Position numbers and translations under genes: made by a program
Shown here: in pieces, positions 44,149-53,681 of the stretch
How the letters are laid out: each line of letters starts with the position of its first letter
Numbering within the stretch: the stretch's first letter is position 1
Assembly: GCA_963744915.1 (NCBI GenBank)
Contig: CAVUUY010000006.1
Span: 186,001 to 250,000 of the forward strand
DNA from: DATAFF01 sp963744915
GTDB lineage: Bacteria; Pseudomonadota; Alphaproteobacteria; Rhizobiales; Aestuariivirgaceae
Length of the DNA: 64,000 bases
Reading direction: 5' to 3'
Notes under the pieces: model-generated
What the model was told of the DNA's origin: nothing
Database searches by the model: none
Seen by the model: the letters and a program-made list of their open reading frames with translations, nothing else

Positions 44149-45968
44149 TCCCGCTGCACCGGCCGGCAGGCATTGTCGAGCCAGCGCCGCTCGGCCTCGT
44201 TGAGGAACGGGGCGATCTCGCGATGGACGCGCTGGTGATAGGCATCGAGCCAGTCGCGCTCGCTCGCATCCAGCAGCGCCGGCTCGACGAGCCTGAGGTC
44301 GATCGGCACCAGCGTCAGCGTCTCGAAGCCGAGCATCGGCCGCTCGCCGCCCTCGATCGCCGCCGGTTCGGCGACCATGATGAGATTCTCGATGCGGATG
44401 CCAAACGCGCCCTCCTTGTAATAGCCGGGCTCGTTCGACAGGATCATCCCCGGCTCGAGCACCATCCGGTCGGTTTTCGACAGCCGTGCCGGCCCTTCAT
44501 GAACCGACAGGTAGCTGCCGACGCCATGGCCGGTGCCGTGGTCATAGTCGAGGCCCGCCGACCACAGCGCGCTCCGCGCGAAAGCATCGATATGGCCGCC
44601 CATCGTGCCCGGAGGAAAACGCAGCCGCGATATGGCGATGAGGCCTTGCAGCACCCGGGTGAAGCGGTCGCGGATCTCGGCGCTCGGCTCGCCGACGATC
44701 ACCGTGCGGGTGACATCGGTGGTGCCGTCCTCATATTGGGCGCCCGAGTCGACGAGAAGGACCTGGCCTGGCACGATCGCCAGGTTCGACCGGTTCGATA
44801 CGCGGTAATGCGGGATCGCCGCATGCTCGCCCGCTCCGGCAATCGTATCAAAGGACACATCCCTGAGAACGCCGGTATCGCGGCGGAACCGCTCGAGTGC
44901 AGTCACCGCGGCGATTTCATCGAGCGATCCGCCCGGCGCCTCGACATCGAACCAGTGCAGGAACCGCGCCATGGCAACGCCGTCGCGCCGGTGGGCGGAG
45001 CGGGCTCCCTCGCGTTCCGCCGCATTCTTGCGCGCTTTCGGCAGCACGCAGGGATCCTTGCCCTTGACAACCTCGGCACCTGCCGACTGGAGCGCGGAGA
45101 CGATGGCGTCGGCGGCCCATTCCGGATCGACCAGCACCCGCGCCCTCTCCTCGCCCAGCCGCTGCAGCGCCGCCTTGAGCTCTACCGGCCGGCGCATGTC
45201 GGCGATGCCCGCGAGATGGGCGGCGACGTCTTCCGGCAGGCGCGAGGGTTCGACGAACAGCTCACTCCGCCCGGCCCGCCGCACAATGGCATGCGCCAGC
45301 ACGATTGGCGTGTGGGGGACATCCTGGCCGCGGATATTCAGGAGCCAGGCCACCGAATCGGGGAGCGTCAGAACCGTCGCATCAGCCTTGGCCTTCTCGA
45401 GCTCGGCGGCGATATCGGCGATCTTCTCGCTCGCCGCGCGACCGGCAAACTGCGCCGGATGGACCGCTACCGGCTCGGCGGGGGCGGGCGGCCTGTCCTG
45501 CCACAGGCTGTCCACCAGATTGGGCTCGACCGCCTTCAGCACGGCGCCGCGCTCGGAACAGGCCTTGCGCAACCGCTCGGCCGCCTCGGCGGTGGTCAGC
45601 CAGGGGTCGTAGCCGAGCACGGCGCCGGGCGCGAGCGTCCTGGCAAGCCATCGATGGGGCGGCTCATCGACCGAATGGACGATGGTGAAAATCGCCGGAT
45701 CGAGCTGCTGGCGCGCCTGGATGGTGTAGCGGCCGTCGGTGAACAGCGCCGCCTGGTCCCTGGTGACGACGCACAGGCCCGCCGATCCGCTAAAGCCGGT
45801 GAGCCAGCGCAGCCGCTCCGAGGCGGGCGCGACATATTCGCCCTGAAACTCGTCGCTGCGCGGCACGACATAGGCGTCGAGGCCAAGCTCCTGCATTTTT
45901 TGGCGAATCCCGGCTATTCGTTCACGCGCAAGCTGTGGCTTGGCAGTATCGTCGAAGGTCTGGAACAT
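44145..45968 (-). CDS. pepP: Xaa-Pro aminopeptidase (M24B)
   Basis: Cytosolic metallopeptidase of 607 residues removing an N-terminal residue before proline. It has the three-domain layout of the long M24B enzymes: two creatinase-like N-terminal domains (IAGIRQKMQELGLDAYVVPR then GFSGSAGLCVVTRDQAALFT) and a C-terminal pita-bread domain from about 310. Metal ligands are visible: Asp in VDSGAQYEDGTTDVTRTV (about 407 and 418), His in DHGTGHGVGSYLSVHEG (about 478), Glu in LSNEPGYYKEGAFGIRIENL (about 512 and 530). ATG 45968 matches family starts; the frame stays open for 49 codons upstream without similarity. Confidence 0.95.
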   Translation of the reverse strand: MFQTFDDTAKPQLARERIAGIRQKMQELGLDAYVVPRSDEFQGEYVAPASERLRWLTGFSGSAGLCVVTRDQAALFTDGRYTIQARQQLDPAIFTIVHSVDEPPHRWLARTLAPGAVLGYDPWLTTAEAAERLRKACSERGAVLKAVEPNLVDSLWQDRPPAPAEPVAVHPAQFAGRAASEKIADIAAELEKAKADATVLTLPDSVAWLLNIRGQDVPHTPIVLAHAIVRRAGRSELFVEPSRLPEDVAAHLAGIADMRRPVELKAALQRLGEERARVLVDPEWAADAIVSALQSAGAEVVKGKDPCVLPKARKNAAEREGARSAHRRDGVAMARFLHWFDVEAPGGSLDEIAAVTALERFRRDTGVLRDVSFDTIAGAGEHAAIPHYRVSNRSNLAIVPGQVLLVDSGAQYEDGTTDVTRTVIVGEPSAEIRDRFTRVLQGLIAISRLRFPPGTMGGHIDAFARSALWSAGLDYDHGTGHGVGSYLSVHEGPARLSKTDRMVLEPGMILSNEPGYYKEGAFGIRIENLIMVAEPAAIEGGERPMLGFETLTLVPIDLRLVEPALLDASERDWLDAYHQRVHREIAPFLNEAERRWLDNACRPVQRD

Positions 45969-46347
45969 GGCGTCGACTCTTAAGCGCTCGGCCGCGACCC
46001 GGCAATGGCAAGCCGGCGCAATGCCAGGATCCATCGATGCTGCAACGCAATATGACAGGCTGTCGGTCTGGAGCTTGCCTTGCCATGCGTCAATTGCATG
46101 AGCAATTGGCGACAACCCCGCAAATGATGTCTAATACTCGCCAGGGTGGATGACAGATTGATGGATAAACGACGGTTTCATGGTGCCTTTAACTCAATTA
46201 ACAGATGATGAACGAACCTATCACAAACATGCATAGCTGAAGTGTTTCGCCATCCCTGGTGAACCGGCGAATCAAACGTATATAGCTGTCCATGAATTGT
46301 GCGGCGCAGCACGAACGCAGGCGCCACGAAGTGCATGGAGAGGACCT
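45969..46347. other. Divergent intergenic region upstream of pepP and DUF1127 gene
   Basis: 379 bases without a supportable gene, more AT-rich than its surroundings (TTTAACTCAATTAAC at about 46186-46203). A TATATA at 46279-46284 could be a -10 element for the DUF1127 gene; no good -35 is seen. The CTCAA spacing of its two TTAA boxes is 5 rather than 7, so it is not a CtrA box. Confidence 0.4.
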
Positions 46348-46569
46348 ATGTCTAGCACCACCTTGAACAACATCCATGAAAATGGCCGTGCGGAGCGGCG
46401 TGCGGTTCCCGAGACTGTCTCCCGAATTGCCCAGAGCATCGGCCGTTTCTTCACCCTGTCCCGCGCCCAGCGCGAGCTCGACGAGCTGGACGACCGCATG
46501 CTTGCCGATATCGGTCTCAGGCGTGGCGATATCCGCCGGGTCGTCTGGGGCGGCCGCCGCTTCTTCTAA
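46348..46569 (+). CDS. DUF1127 (YjiS-like) small protein
   Basis: 73 residues. The start at 46348 follows GGAGAGG at 46337-46343. The C-terminal half has the DUF1127 motif SRAQRELDELDDRMLADIGL RRGDI, ending in an arginine-rich RRVVWGGRRFF. In alphaproteobacteria small DUF1127 proteins can bind RNA and affect sRNA turnover and phosphate or carbon regulation; that is family knowledge and not shown here. It stands alone, with its last 53 bases overlapping the 3' end of prmA on the opposite strand. Confidence 0.88.
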   Translation: MSSTTLNNIHENGRAERRAVPETVSRIAQSIGRFFTLSRAQRELDELDDRMLADIGLRRGDIRRVVWGGRRFF

Positions 46570-47452
46570 CCGCCATGATCGCAACGGGTTGGAGCACCAG
46601 CGTGCTCCAACCCTCGATTCGAATTCGCCGGACGAGACGGAAGCCGCGGTCCCGATAGGCGGCAACCAGCCAGCGTTCCTGCTCGACCTGCAGGCCGGAC
46701 AGCACCACCCTGCCTCCGGCCGCGACCAGCCGGTGAAGCTCCGATGCCAGCGCCACCAGCGGCCGCGCCAGGATATTGGCCAGGATGAGGTCATAGGGCG
46801 CGAGCGCCCGGATTGCCACGGACCGGGTGCCGGTGGCGCGTTCGACCCTGATGCGGGAGCGGTTGAGCCGGGCGTTGGCCCGCGCGACCCTGACTGCCTC
46901 GGGATCGATGTCGGTTGCCGAGACCTGGGCATGAGACGCGCGAAAGGCAGCGATCGCCAAGACGCCGCTGCCGCTGCCGACATCGAGAATCCGCCTCGGC
47001 CGCTGCTTTTTGAGCAGGTCGTCGAGGGCCAACAGGCAGCCCATGGTGGTGGCGTGATGACCGGTGCCGAATGCGGTGCCGGCATCGATCTCGATCGCGA
47101 TGCCGGCCGGCGGCCGGCGGCCGCGATCATGGCTGCCATGGAGAAGGAAGCGGCCGGCCCTGATGGGCTTGAGGCGCTCGAGCGTGGCGCTGACCCAGTC
47201 GATATCCGGCAGAGTCGCATAAGCGAGCGCCGTTGCGTCGAGTCCGGCCTGTTCGAGGGCGCCGGCATCGGGTGCCGCGGCAAAGATCGCCTCGACCATC
47301 CAGCAATCGTCCATGGCGCCGTCCTGAACCATCGCCACGGCATCGGGCGGCGGCCAGAGCAGGGTTTCGAGCGCTGCCGCGAGGCCCGTGGCGGCAGCCT
47401 TGTCGAGGTGCCGCGAGCGCAGCACCACAGGGGCGGAAGAGCTTGGGGTCAT
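46517..47452 (-). CDS. prmA: Ribosomal protein L11 methyltransferase PrmA
   Basis: SAM-dependent methyltransferase of 311 residues trimethylating L11. The N-terminal L11-binding domain is followed by EIDAGTAFGTGHHATTMGCL, motif I ILDVGSGSGVLAIAAF, TDIDPEAVRVARANARLN, and the NIL motif of N-methylating enzymes in YDLILANILARPLVALASEL. The core ends at about STLVLQPVA; some 20 Arg/Gly-rich residues follow that are read antisense to the DUF1127 gene. It starts inside the end of the solute-binding protein gene upstream on the same strand (ATGA overlap at 47449-47452). Confidence 0.93.
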   Translation of the reverse strand: MTPSSSAPVVLRSRHLDKAAATGLAAALETLLWPPPDAVAMVQDGAMDDCWMVEAIFAAAPDAGALEQAGLDATALAYATLPDIDWVSATLERLKPIRAGRFLLHGSHDRGRRPPAGIAIEIDAGTAFGTGHHATTMGCLLALDDLLKKQRPRRILDVGSGSGVLAIAAFRASHAQVSATDIDPEAVRVARANARLNRSRIRVERATGTRSVAIRALAPYDLILANILARPLVALASELHRLVAAGGRVVLSGLQVEQERWLVAAYRDRGFRLVRRIRIEGWSTLVLQPVAIMAVRRSGGRPRRPGGYRHA

Positions 47453-48291
47453 TGCGTCAGGTCGGCGTCATACCACCGCCGCGACAGGCGCGACAGGGTG
47501 CCGTCGCGGTGCATGTCGGCGATGATCTGCCTCAGCCGGGCGCCGAAATCCGGGTCGCCCTTGTCGATGGCCACCGCCAGCGGCTCGAGAAAGAGCGGGC
47601 CGCCGATGATCTTCAGCGGATAGCCGCTGCGGATCGCCCCGAGCACGGTCGGCATCGCCGTGATGACCGCATCGAGCCTGGTGCCGTCGCCAAGCCTCAG
47701 GTCATCGAGCGCCAGCTGGTCGGTGTCGTAGGTGTGGATGCGCGGCTCGGCAATGAGGTAGTCGAACTCCACCGCTCCCGGCACATCGATTTCGAGATTG
47801 TGCCTGAGGTAGCTTTCATAGGTTGTGGCGATCCCGACCCCGATCGCCTTGCCCGATGCCAGCTCGGGCGACGTGATGTCGCGATTGGCCATATGGACGA
47901 CCAGCGTGGCGGGCGTGTTGTAATAGATAGCCGGAAAGTCCAGGTATTTGCTTCTCTGCCGGGTCGGGCTCATCGAACCCACCGAGATATCCCACCTGTT
48001 CTGCCAGTTTCCGGCGGTGATCACGTCCCAACCCGGAGTCACGAATTTGAGTTCCACGCCGAGCCGCCGGGCGATCTCGCGGCCGACATCGATGTCGAAG
48101 CCCTCGAAATCGCCCGAGCTGGTCAGGTTCGACTGCGGCGGGTATTCGGGGTCGGTCGCCATGACCATCTGCCGCTTTGCCAGGATCCGGTCGAGCACCG
48201 GCCCTGCCGCGGCGATGGTGGTGACGCTCACCAGCGCGGCGGCAGTTGCGAGGGCCATGGCGAGCTTGCGAGGGAACAAGAGAAATTCCAT
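47449..48291 (-). CDS. Orphan family 3 solute-binding protein
   Basis: 280 residues with a signal peptide at about 1-29 (AMALATAAALVSVTTIAAAG). The SBP_bac_3 fold is clear: MVMATDPEYPPQSN at its start, then GDFEGFDIDVGREIARRLGV, WQNRWDISVGSMSPTRQRSK, GKAIGVGIATTYESYLRHNL and PLFLEPLAVAIDKGDPDFGA. Family 3 proteins usually bind polar amino acids or related small molecules in the periplasm. No permease or ATPase gene is adjacent; instead it is coupled to prmA by a 4-base overlap. It may serve a transporter encoded elsewhere or act as a sensor. The ligand is unknown. Confidence 0.88.
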   Translation of the reverse strand: MEFLLFPRKLAMALATAAALVSVTTIAAAGPVLDRILAKRQMVMATDPEYPPQSNLTSSGDFEGFDIDVGREIARRLGVELKFVTPGWDVITAGNWQNRWDISVGSMSPTRQRSKYLDFPAIYYNTPATLVVHMANRDITSPELASGKAIGVGIATTYESYLRHNLEIDVPGAVEFDYLIAEPRIHTYDTDQLALDDLRLGDGTRLDAVITAMPTVLGAIRSGYPLKIIGGPLFLEPLAVAIDKGDPDFGARLRQIIADMHRDGTLSRLSRRWYDADLTQ

Positions 48292-48348
48292 GTCTTCCTG
48301 CCCCGATCATCGACCAGGTGATGGCCCGGCCGCAAGTGGGGCCGGCTG

Positions 48349-49737
48349 ATGGCGAGTCTCATGCTGGTGCCGCTGGTCGCGGCCGCTGCGCTGTTCATGG
48401 AAAACCTCGACGCGACGGTCATTGCCACGTCGCTGCCGGCCATCGCCCGCGATCTCCATCAGGATCCGGTGATCCTCAAGCTTGCCTTCACCTCCTATCT
48501 CATCGCGCTTGCCGTCTTCATCCCGGTTTCAGGCTGGGCCGCCGATCGTTTCGGAGCGCGCAACGTGTTCCGCGGCGCCATCGTCATTTTCACCCTGGCA
48601 TCGGCTGCCTGCGGCTTCGCCGATTCGCTCGAATGGCTGGTGGTCGCCCGCGCCGTCCAGGGCCTGGGCGGCGCCATGATGACACCGGTCGGCCGGCTGA
48701 TCCTGCTGCGCTCGGTGCCGAAGAGCGAGCTGGTCCAGGCGCTGGCCTATCTCACCATCCCGGCGCTGCTCGCGCCGCTGGTCGGCCCGCTGGTCGGCGG
48801 ATTCATCACCACCTACTTCCATTGGCGCTGGATCTTCTGGATCAACATTCCGGTCGGCGTGCTCGGCCTCGCGCTTGCCACCCGCTACATGCCGGATGTC
48901 AGGGCCGACCGCGTGCCGCCGCTCGACTGGCGCGGCTTCTGCCTCTCGGGCCTCGGACTCGCGGCCATCATATTCGGCTTCACCATCACCGGCGGCGAGG
49001 TCCTGCCGCGCCTGGCGGGGCCGGCGCTGATCGTCGCCGGGGTGGTGCTCGTTGCCCTCTATGTCCAGCATGCGCGGCGCGCCCCCCACCCGATCCTCGA
49101 CCTCCGGCTATTTCGCATCCCGACCTTCCGCTCGAGCGTGGTCGGCGGCACGGTGTTCCGCACCGGCATCGGCTCGATCCCGTTTCTCCTGCCGCTGATG
49201 CTGCAGGTCGGCTTCGGCCTCAATCCCTTCCAATCCGGCTCATTGACCTTCGCCGCCGCCGCCGGCGCGCTGGTGATGAAATTCACCGCCCTGCCGATCC
49301 TGCGTCATTTCGGCTTCCGTCGGGTGCTGGTGTTCAATGCCCTGATCTGCGGCGCCTTTCTCGCCATCAACGGCATGTTCACGGCCCATACGCCGCATGG
49401 CTTCATCCTGCTCGCGCTGTTGACCGGCGGGTTCTTCCGCTCGCTGCAATTCACGAGCCTCAACGCGCTCGCCTTCGCCGATGTGCCGCCGCCCATCCTG
49501 TCGCAGGCCACCAGCATGTCGGCCGTGGCGCAGCAACTCGCGTCGGCGGCCGGCGTGGCGCTGGCGGCCTTCCTCCTCGAAAGCGCCCGGTCGCTGCGCG
49601 GCGACACGGCCCTCGTCACCGCGGATTTCTCGATCGCCTTCATCATCATCGGGGTGTTCACCGCCTTCTCCGCCTTCATGCATCTCAGCCTCGAGAAGGA
49701 TGCCGGCGCCGAGGTCACCGGCGCGGCGCGGAAGTGA
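48349..49737 (+). CDS. MFS transporter, DHA2/EmrB-like
   Basis: Major facilitator of 462 residues. The N-terminus MASLMLVPLVAAAALFMENL DAT contains the LDATVIATSLPAI segment of the DHA2 (14-TM drug:H+ antiporter) family. The antiporter motif C region is IPALLAPLVGPLVGGFITTY FHWRWIFWINIP, and motif A GWAADRFGARNVF is present. Some 13-14 hydrophobic segments can be counted. It probably exports a lipophilic compound from the cytoplasm. It is divergent from the solute-binding protein gene, 57 bases apart. The substrate is unknown and there is no membrane-fusion partner. Confidence 0.9.
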   Translation: MASLMLVPLVAAAALFMENLDATVIATSLPAIARDLHQDPVILKLAFTSYLIALAVFIPVSGWAADRFGARNVFRGAIVIFTLASAACGFADSLEWLVVARAVQGLGGAMMTPVGRLILLRSVPKSELVQALAYLTIPALLAPLVGPLVGGFITTYFHWRWIFWINIPVGVLGLALATRYMPDVRADRVPPLDWRGFCLSGLGLAAIIFGFTITGGEVLPRLAGPALIVAGVVLVALYVQHARRAPHPILDLRLFRIPTFRSSVVGGTVFRTGIGSIPFLLPLMLQVGFGLNPFQSGSLTFAAAAGALVMKFTALPILRHFGFRRVLVFNALICGAFLAINGMFTAHTPHGFILLALLTGGFFRSLQFTSLNALAFADVPPPILSQATSMSAVAQQLASAAGVALAAFLLESARSLRGDTALVTADFSIAFIIIGVFTAFSAFMHLSLEKDAGAEVTGAARK

Positions 49738-49746
49738 CGGCGCCGG

Positions 49747-52089
49747 TCAGGTCGGCTCGAGGAAGCTGTCGATCACCCGCTTTTCCCCCGCCTTGTCGAA
49801 ATCGACGGTGAGCTTGTTGCCCTCGATCCGGAGGATGCGGCCATAGCCGAATTTCTGGTGGAACACCCTGTCGCCCTGGCTGAAGCTGGCGCCGGCCGTC
49901 TCGCTGGCGATAAGGTGGCCCTCGATCATGCGCGGGGCCGACCGCATCGCCTCGCCGGCCGCGTAGCGCTTCTGTGCCCGCTGCCATCCCGGCGTGGCGT
50001 AGCTGTTGGCGAAGGGCTTGAGATCGTCGAACCGGCTGCCGCCAAAGGCATTGACGCCATAGCCGGCAAAGCTTGTCGCGCGCTCGACCACGTCGATATG
50101 GTCGGCCGGCAATTCGTCGATGAAGCGTGACGGCAGCGCCGATTGCCACAAATTGTGCATCCGCCGGTTCTGGGCAAAGGAGATGAAGGCGCGGCGCTTG
50201 GCCCGGGTGATGCCGACATAGGCGAGACGGCGCTCCTCCTCGAGCCCGGCGCGGCCGGTCTCGTCAAGCGAGCGCTGGTGCGGGAACAACCCTTCCTCCC
50301 AGCCGGGCAGGAACACCGTGCCGAACTCCAGCCCCTTGGCCGAATGCAGGGTCATGATGTTGACCTTCTCGTCGATGTCGCTCGAATCCGCATCCATCAC
50401 CAGCGCGACATGCTCGAGAAACCCGGTCAGCGTCTCGAACTCGCTCATCGAGCGGATCAGCTCCTTGAGGTTCTCCAGCCGACCCGGCGCCTCCGGTCCC
50501 TTGTCGTCGAGCCACATCTGGGTGTAGCCCGATTCGTCGAGCACGATCTCGGCAAGCTCCGGATGCGGCATGCCGTCGAGCAGCTGGCGCCAGCGGGCAA
50601 AGGCGGCGAGGAGGTCGGACAGCGCCTTGCGGGTCCTGGCCGGGAGCTCGTCGCTGTCGGCGAGCTTGCGCGCCGCGCGGTAAAGCGAGGTGCCGTCGCG
50701 TCCCGCCACCTCGTGCAGCCGCTTCACCGAGCTCTCGCCGATGCCGCGCTTGGGCACATTGACGATCCGCTCGAAGGAGAGATCGTTGTCGGGCGACACC
50801 ACCACCCGGAAATAGGCCATCGCGTCGCGGATTTCCTGCCGTTCGTAGAAGCGCGGGCCGCCGATCACCCGGTAAGGCAGGCCGAGCGTGATGAACCGGT
50901 CCTCGAAAGCCCGCATCTGGAACGAGGCGCGCACCAGGATTGCGATGTCGTCGAGGCTTTCGCCGCGGCGCTGGAATTGCTCGATGTCGTCGCCGATGGC
51001 GCGCGCTTCCTCGTCGCCATCCCAGTGACCGCGCAGGGTGATGAGCTCGCCCTCGTCGAGCTCCGTCCGCAGCGTCTTGCCGAGCCGGCTCTCGTTCTTG
51101 GCGATGAGCCCGGAGGCAGCGCCAAGTATATGCGGCGTGGAACGGTAGTTCTGCTCCAGCCGGACAATGCGTGCCCCAGGAAAATCCTTCTCGAAGCGCA
51201 GGATGTTGTCGACCTCTGCACCGCGCCAGCCATAGATCGACTGGTCGTCATCGCCGACACAACAGATATTTTGCCGGCCCTGACCGAGCAATCTCAGCCA
51301 AAGATACTGCGCAACATTGGTGTCCTGATATTCGTCGACCAGCATGTACTTGAACCGCCGCTGATAGTCGGCGAGAACGTCGGGATTGTCCTGGAACAAC
51401 CGCAGGCATTCGAGCAGCAGATCGCCGAAATCGCAGGCATTGAGCAGCTTCAGGCGCTCCTGGTACAGGCGATAGAGCTCGCCGCCTTTGCCGGCAAAGC
51501 CATGACCCTCGCCGGCCGGTACCTTGGCCGGCGACAGGCCGCGATTCTTCCAGCCGTCGATCAGCGCGGCGAGCTGCCGCGCCGGCCAGCGCTTCTCGTC
51601 GATGTCGTTGGCCGACAGGACCTGCTTCAGCAGCCGGATCTGGTCGTCGGTGTCGAGTATGGTGAAATCCTTCTTGAGGTCGACCAGCTCGGCATGGCGG
51701 CGCAGGATCTTGACGCCGATCGAATGGAAGGTGCCGAGCCATGCCATGCCCTCGACCACGCCGCCGATCAGCAGCCCGATCCGTTCCTTCATCTCGCGGG
51801 CGGCCTTGTTGGTGAACGTCACGGCCAGGATCTGCCCCGGCCATGCCTTGCCGGTGGCGAGCAGATGGGCAAGCCTCGTCGTCAGCACCCGCGTCTTGCC
51901 GGTGCCGGCACCGGCCAAAACCAGCAGCGGGCCGTCCAGCGTCTCCACGGCGGCGCGCTGTTCGGGGTTCAGGCCCTGCATATAGGGCGGATCGGCGGGC
52001 GCCATCGCCCGGGCCGCCAACCCGCCGCGGCGGGGCGCCAACCCGGGATCGTCGTCCAATTCGTTGAAATCGATGGGTCCGGTCACCAT
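49747..52089 (-). CDS. uvrD: ATP-dependent DNA helicase UvrD/PcrA
   Basis: Superfamily 1 helicase of 780 residues unwinding DNA 3'-5' in excision and mismatch repair. Motifs in order: the Q-motif LNPEQRAAVETLDGPLLVLA; Walker A GAGTGKTRVLTTRLAHLL; FTNKAAREMKERI; MLVDEYQDTNVAQYLWLRLL; VGDDDQSIYGWRGAEV; EQNYRSTPHIL; IMTLHSAKGLEFGTVFLPGW EEG; and YVGITRAKRR. The C-terminus ends in a PcrA/UvrD-type KFGYGRILRIEGNKLTVDFD segment that binds RNA polymerase in relatives. ATG 52089 gives MVTGPIDFNELDDDPGLAPR as a short acidic leader; the upstream open frame is not conserved. Confidence 0.96.
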   Translation of the reverse strand: MVTGPIDFNELDDDPGLAPRRGGLAARAMAPADPPYMQGLNPEQRAAVETLDGPLLVLAGAGTGKTRVLTTRLAHLLATGKAWPGQILAVTFTNKAAREMKERIGLLIGGVVEGMAWLGTFHSIGVKILRRHAELVDLKKDFTILDTDDQIRLLKQVLSANDIDEKRWPARQLAALIDGWKNRGLSPAKVPAGEGHGFAGKGGELYRLYQERLKLLNACDFGDLLLECLRLFQDNPDVLADYQRRFKYMLVDEYQDTNVAQYLWLRLLGQGRQNICCVGDDDQSIYGWRGAEVDNILRFEKDFPGARIVRLEQNYRSTPHILGAASGLIAKNESRLGKTLRTELDEGELITLRGHWDGDEEARAIGDDIEQFQRRGESLDDIAILVRASFQMRAFEDRFITLGLPYRVIGGPRFYERQEIRDAMAYFRVVVSPDNDLSFERIVNVPKRGIGESSVKRLHEVAGRDGTSLYRAARKLADSDELPARTRKALSDLLAAFARWRQLLDGMPHPELAEIVLDESGYTQMWLDDKGPEAPGRLENLKELIRSMSEFETLTGFLEHVALVMDADSSDIDEKVNIMTLHSAKGLEFGTVFLPGWEEGLFPHQRSLDETGRAGLEEERRLAYVGITRAKRRAFISFAQNRRMHNLWQSALPSRFIDELPADHIDVVERATSFAGYGVNAFGGSRFDDLKPFANSYATPGWQRAQKRYAAGEAMRSAPRMIEGHLIASETAGASFSQGDRVFHQKFGYGRILRIEGNKLTVDFDKAGEKRVIDSFLEPT

Positions 52090-52231
52090 GCCCCTTAGCG
52101 AATCGCGCCGATCACTTATGATTATATAACAGCGGGGACATGGGAATTCGACCTCATGATCCCAAGGAAAAGCGTGCGCCAGGCGCCTGGCTTGGCTAGT
52201 CTTCCCCGGCGGGCAGAGGTTAAGGACAGGC

Positions 52232-53632
52232 ATGACGACGGCACAGTTCCCGCGGGCGCGGGACGGCATCGATGCGGCATTGGAGGCGATAGCCGGCGTG
52301 ATCGGCGATCGGCTGTCGCGGGCCGCCGCGGTGCGCGAGCAGCATGGCAAGGACCTGACCTGGCATCCCGGCTCGCCGCCCGATGCGGTGGCATTCGTCG
52401 CGAACACCGCGGAGGTGCAGCAGATCGTGCGGATCTGCGGCCGCCATGGGACCCCGATTATCCCTTACGGAACAGGGACTTCGCTGGAGGGGCACATCAC
52501 CGCGCCGCAGGGCGGCGTCACCCTCAACCTGAGCGGCATGAACCGCATCCTCAAGGTCAATGGCGAAGATCTCGATTGCCGGGTCGAGGCCGGCGTCACG
52601 CGTGGCGCGCTCAATTCCCATCTGCGCGATCAGGGGTTGTTTTTCCCGATCGATCCCGGCGCCGATGCCTCGCTCGGCGGCATGGCGGCGACCCGCGCCT
52701 CGGGCACCAACGCGGTTCGCTACGGCACCATGCGCGAGAACGTGCTGAGCCTCACCGTGGTGACGGCCGACGGCGAATGCGTCACCACGGCGCGAAGGGC
52801 GCGGAAATCCTCGGCCGGCTATGATCTCACCCGCCTGTTCGTCGGCTCCGAGGGGACTTTGGGGGTGATCACCGAAGTGGCACTGCGCCTCTACGGCATC
52901 CCGCAGGCGATCATTGCCGGCATCTGCCCGTTCCCCTCCATCGAGGCCGCCTGCAACAGCGCCATCGCCACCATCCAGTTCGGCATACCCATCGCCCGAA
53001 TCGAGCTCGTCGACGCCGAGCACGTGCGGGCCTTCAACGCCTATTCCAGGACGGCGATCGCCGAGACCCCGACCCTGTTCGTCGAGTTTCACGGCACCGA
53101 GGCCGGTGCGGCCGAGCAGGCGGCGCTGTTCGAGACGATCGCCCGCGACAATGGCGGCGGCCCGCTGTCGAGCGCGCGGCATGAGGAGGATCGCGCCAAG
53201 CTCTGGCAGGCCCGGCATGATGCCTTCTGGGCGGCCAAGGCGATGCGCCCCGGCAAGGAGGTCTTTGCCACCGACGTCAGCGTTCCCATATCCCGCCTAG
53301 CGGAATGCGTCGTCGAAACCGAGGCCGATCTCGCCCGGTCCGGCCTCTACGGTCCGATGGTCGGCCATGTCGGCGATGGCAATTTCCACGTCGTCCTGTT
53401 CTGCGACCGCAAGGACCCGGACGAGGTGGCGCGGGTCGAGGCGTTCTACGAGCGCCTGATCATGCGGGCAATCGCCATGGACGGCACCTGCACGGGCGAG
53501 CACGGGGTGGGGCAGGGCAAGATGAAATTCCTCAGGCTCGAACTCGGCCGCGGCGTCGATCTGATGCGCCGCGTCAAACAATCGCTCGATCCGGGGAACA
53601 TCATGAATCCAGGTAAGATCGTCGCCGCATGA
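52232..53632 (+). CDS. FAD-linked oxidase, D-lactate/glycolate dehydrogenase type
   Basis: Flavoprotein of 466 residues of the GlcD/Dld VAO family. The FAD-binding PCMH domain has GTPIIPYGTGTSLEGHITAP, LFFPIDPGADASLGGMAATR and ASGTNAVRYGTMRENVLSLT. The C-terminal FAD-oxidase domain has GPMVGHVGDGNFHVVLFCDR, with the active-site histidine, and GTCTGEHGVGQGKMKFLRLE, with the conserved EHG. It probably oxidises a 2-hydroxy acid, most likely D-lactate, passing electrons to cytochrome or quinone. It lacks the iron-sulfur domain of fused forms. It is divergent from uvrD across 142 bases. Substrate assignment is by family only. Confidence 0.9.
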   Translation: MTTAQFPRARDGIDAALEAIAGVIGDRLSRAAAVREQHGKDLTWHPGSPPDAVAFVANTAEVQQIVRICGRHGTPIIPYGTGTSLEGHITAPQGGVTLNLSGMNRILKVNGEDLDCRVEAGVTRGALNSHLRDQGLFFPIDPGADASLGGMAATRASGTNAVRYGTMRENVLSLTVVTADGECVTTARRARKSSAGYDLTRLFVGSEGTLGVITEVALRLYGIPQAIIAGICPFPSIEAACNSAIATIQFGIPIARIELVDAEHVRAFNAYSRTAIAETPTLFVEFHGTEAGAAEQAALFETIARDNGGGPLSSARHEEDRAKLWQARHDAFWAAKAMRPGKEVFATDVSVPISRLAECVVETEADLARSGLYGPMVGHVGDGNFHVVLFCDRKDPDEVARVEAFYERLIMRAIAMDGTCTGEHGVGQGKMKFLRLELGRGVDLMRRVKQSLDPGNIMNPGKIVAA

Positions 53633-53681
53633 CTCTGAAAGCTCTGGAAAACGGCCGCGGGCCGCGGGCGGAACAGAGGCG

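Noticed and set aside
46186..46203. Possible CtrA box upstream of the DUF1127 gene
   Set aside because: The two TTAA elements are 5 bases apart instead of 7.
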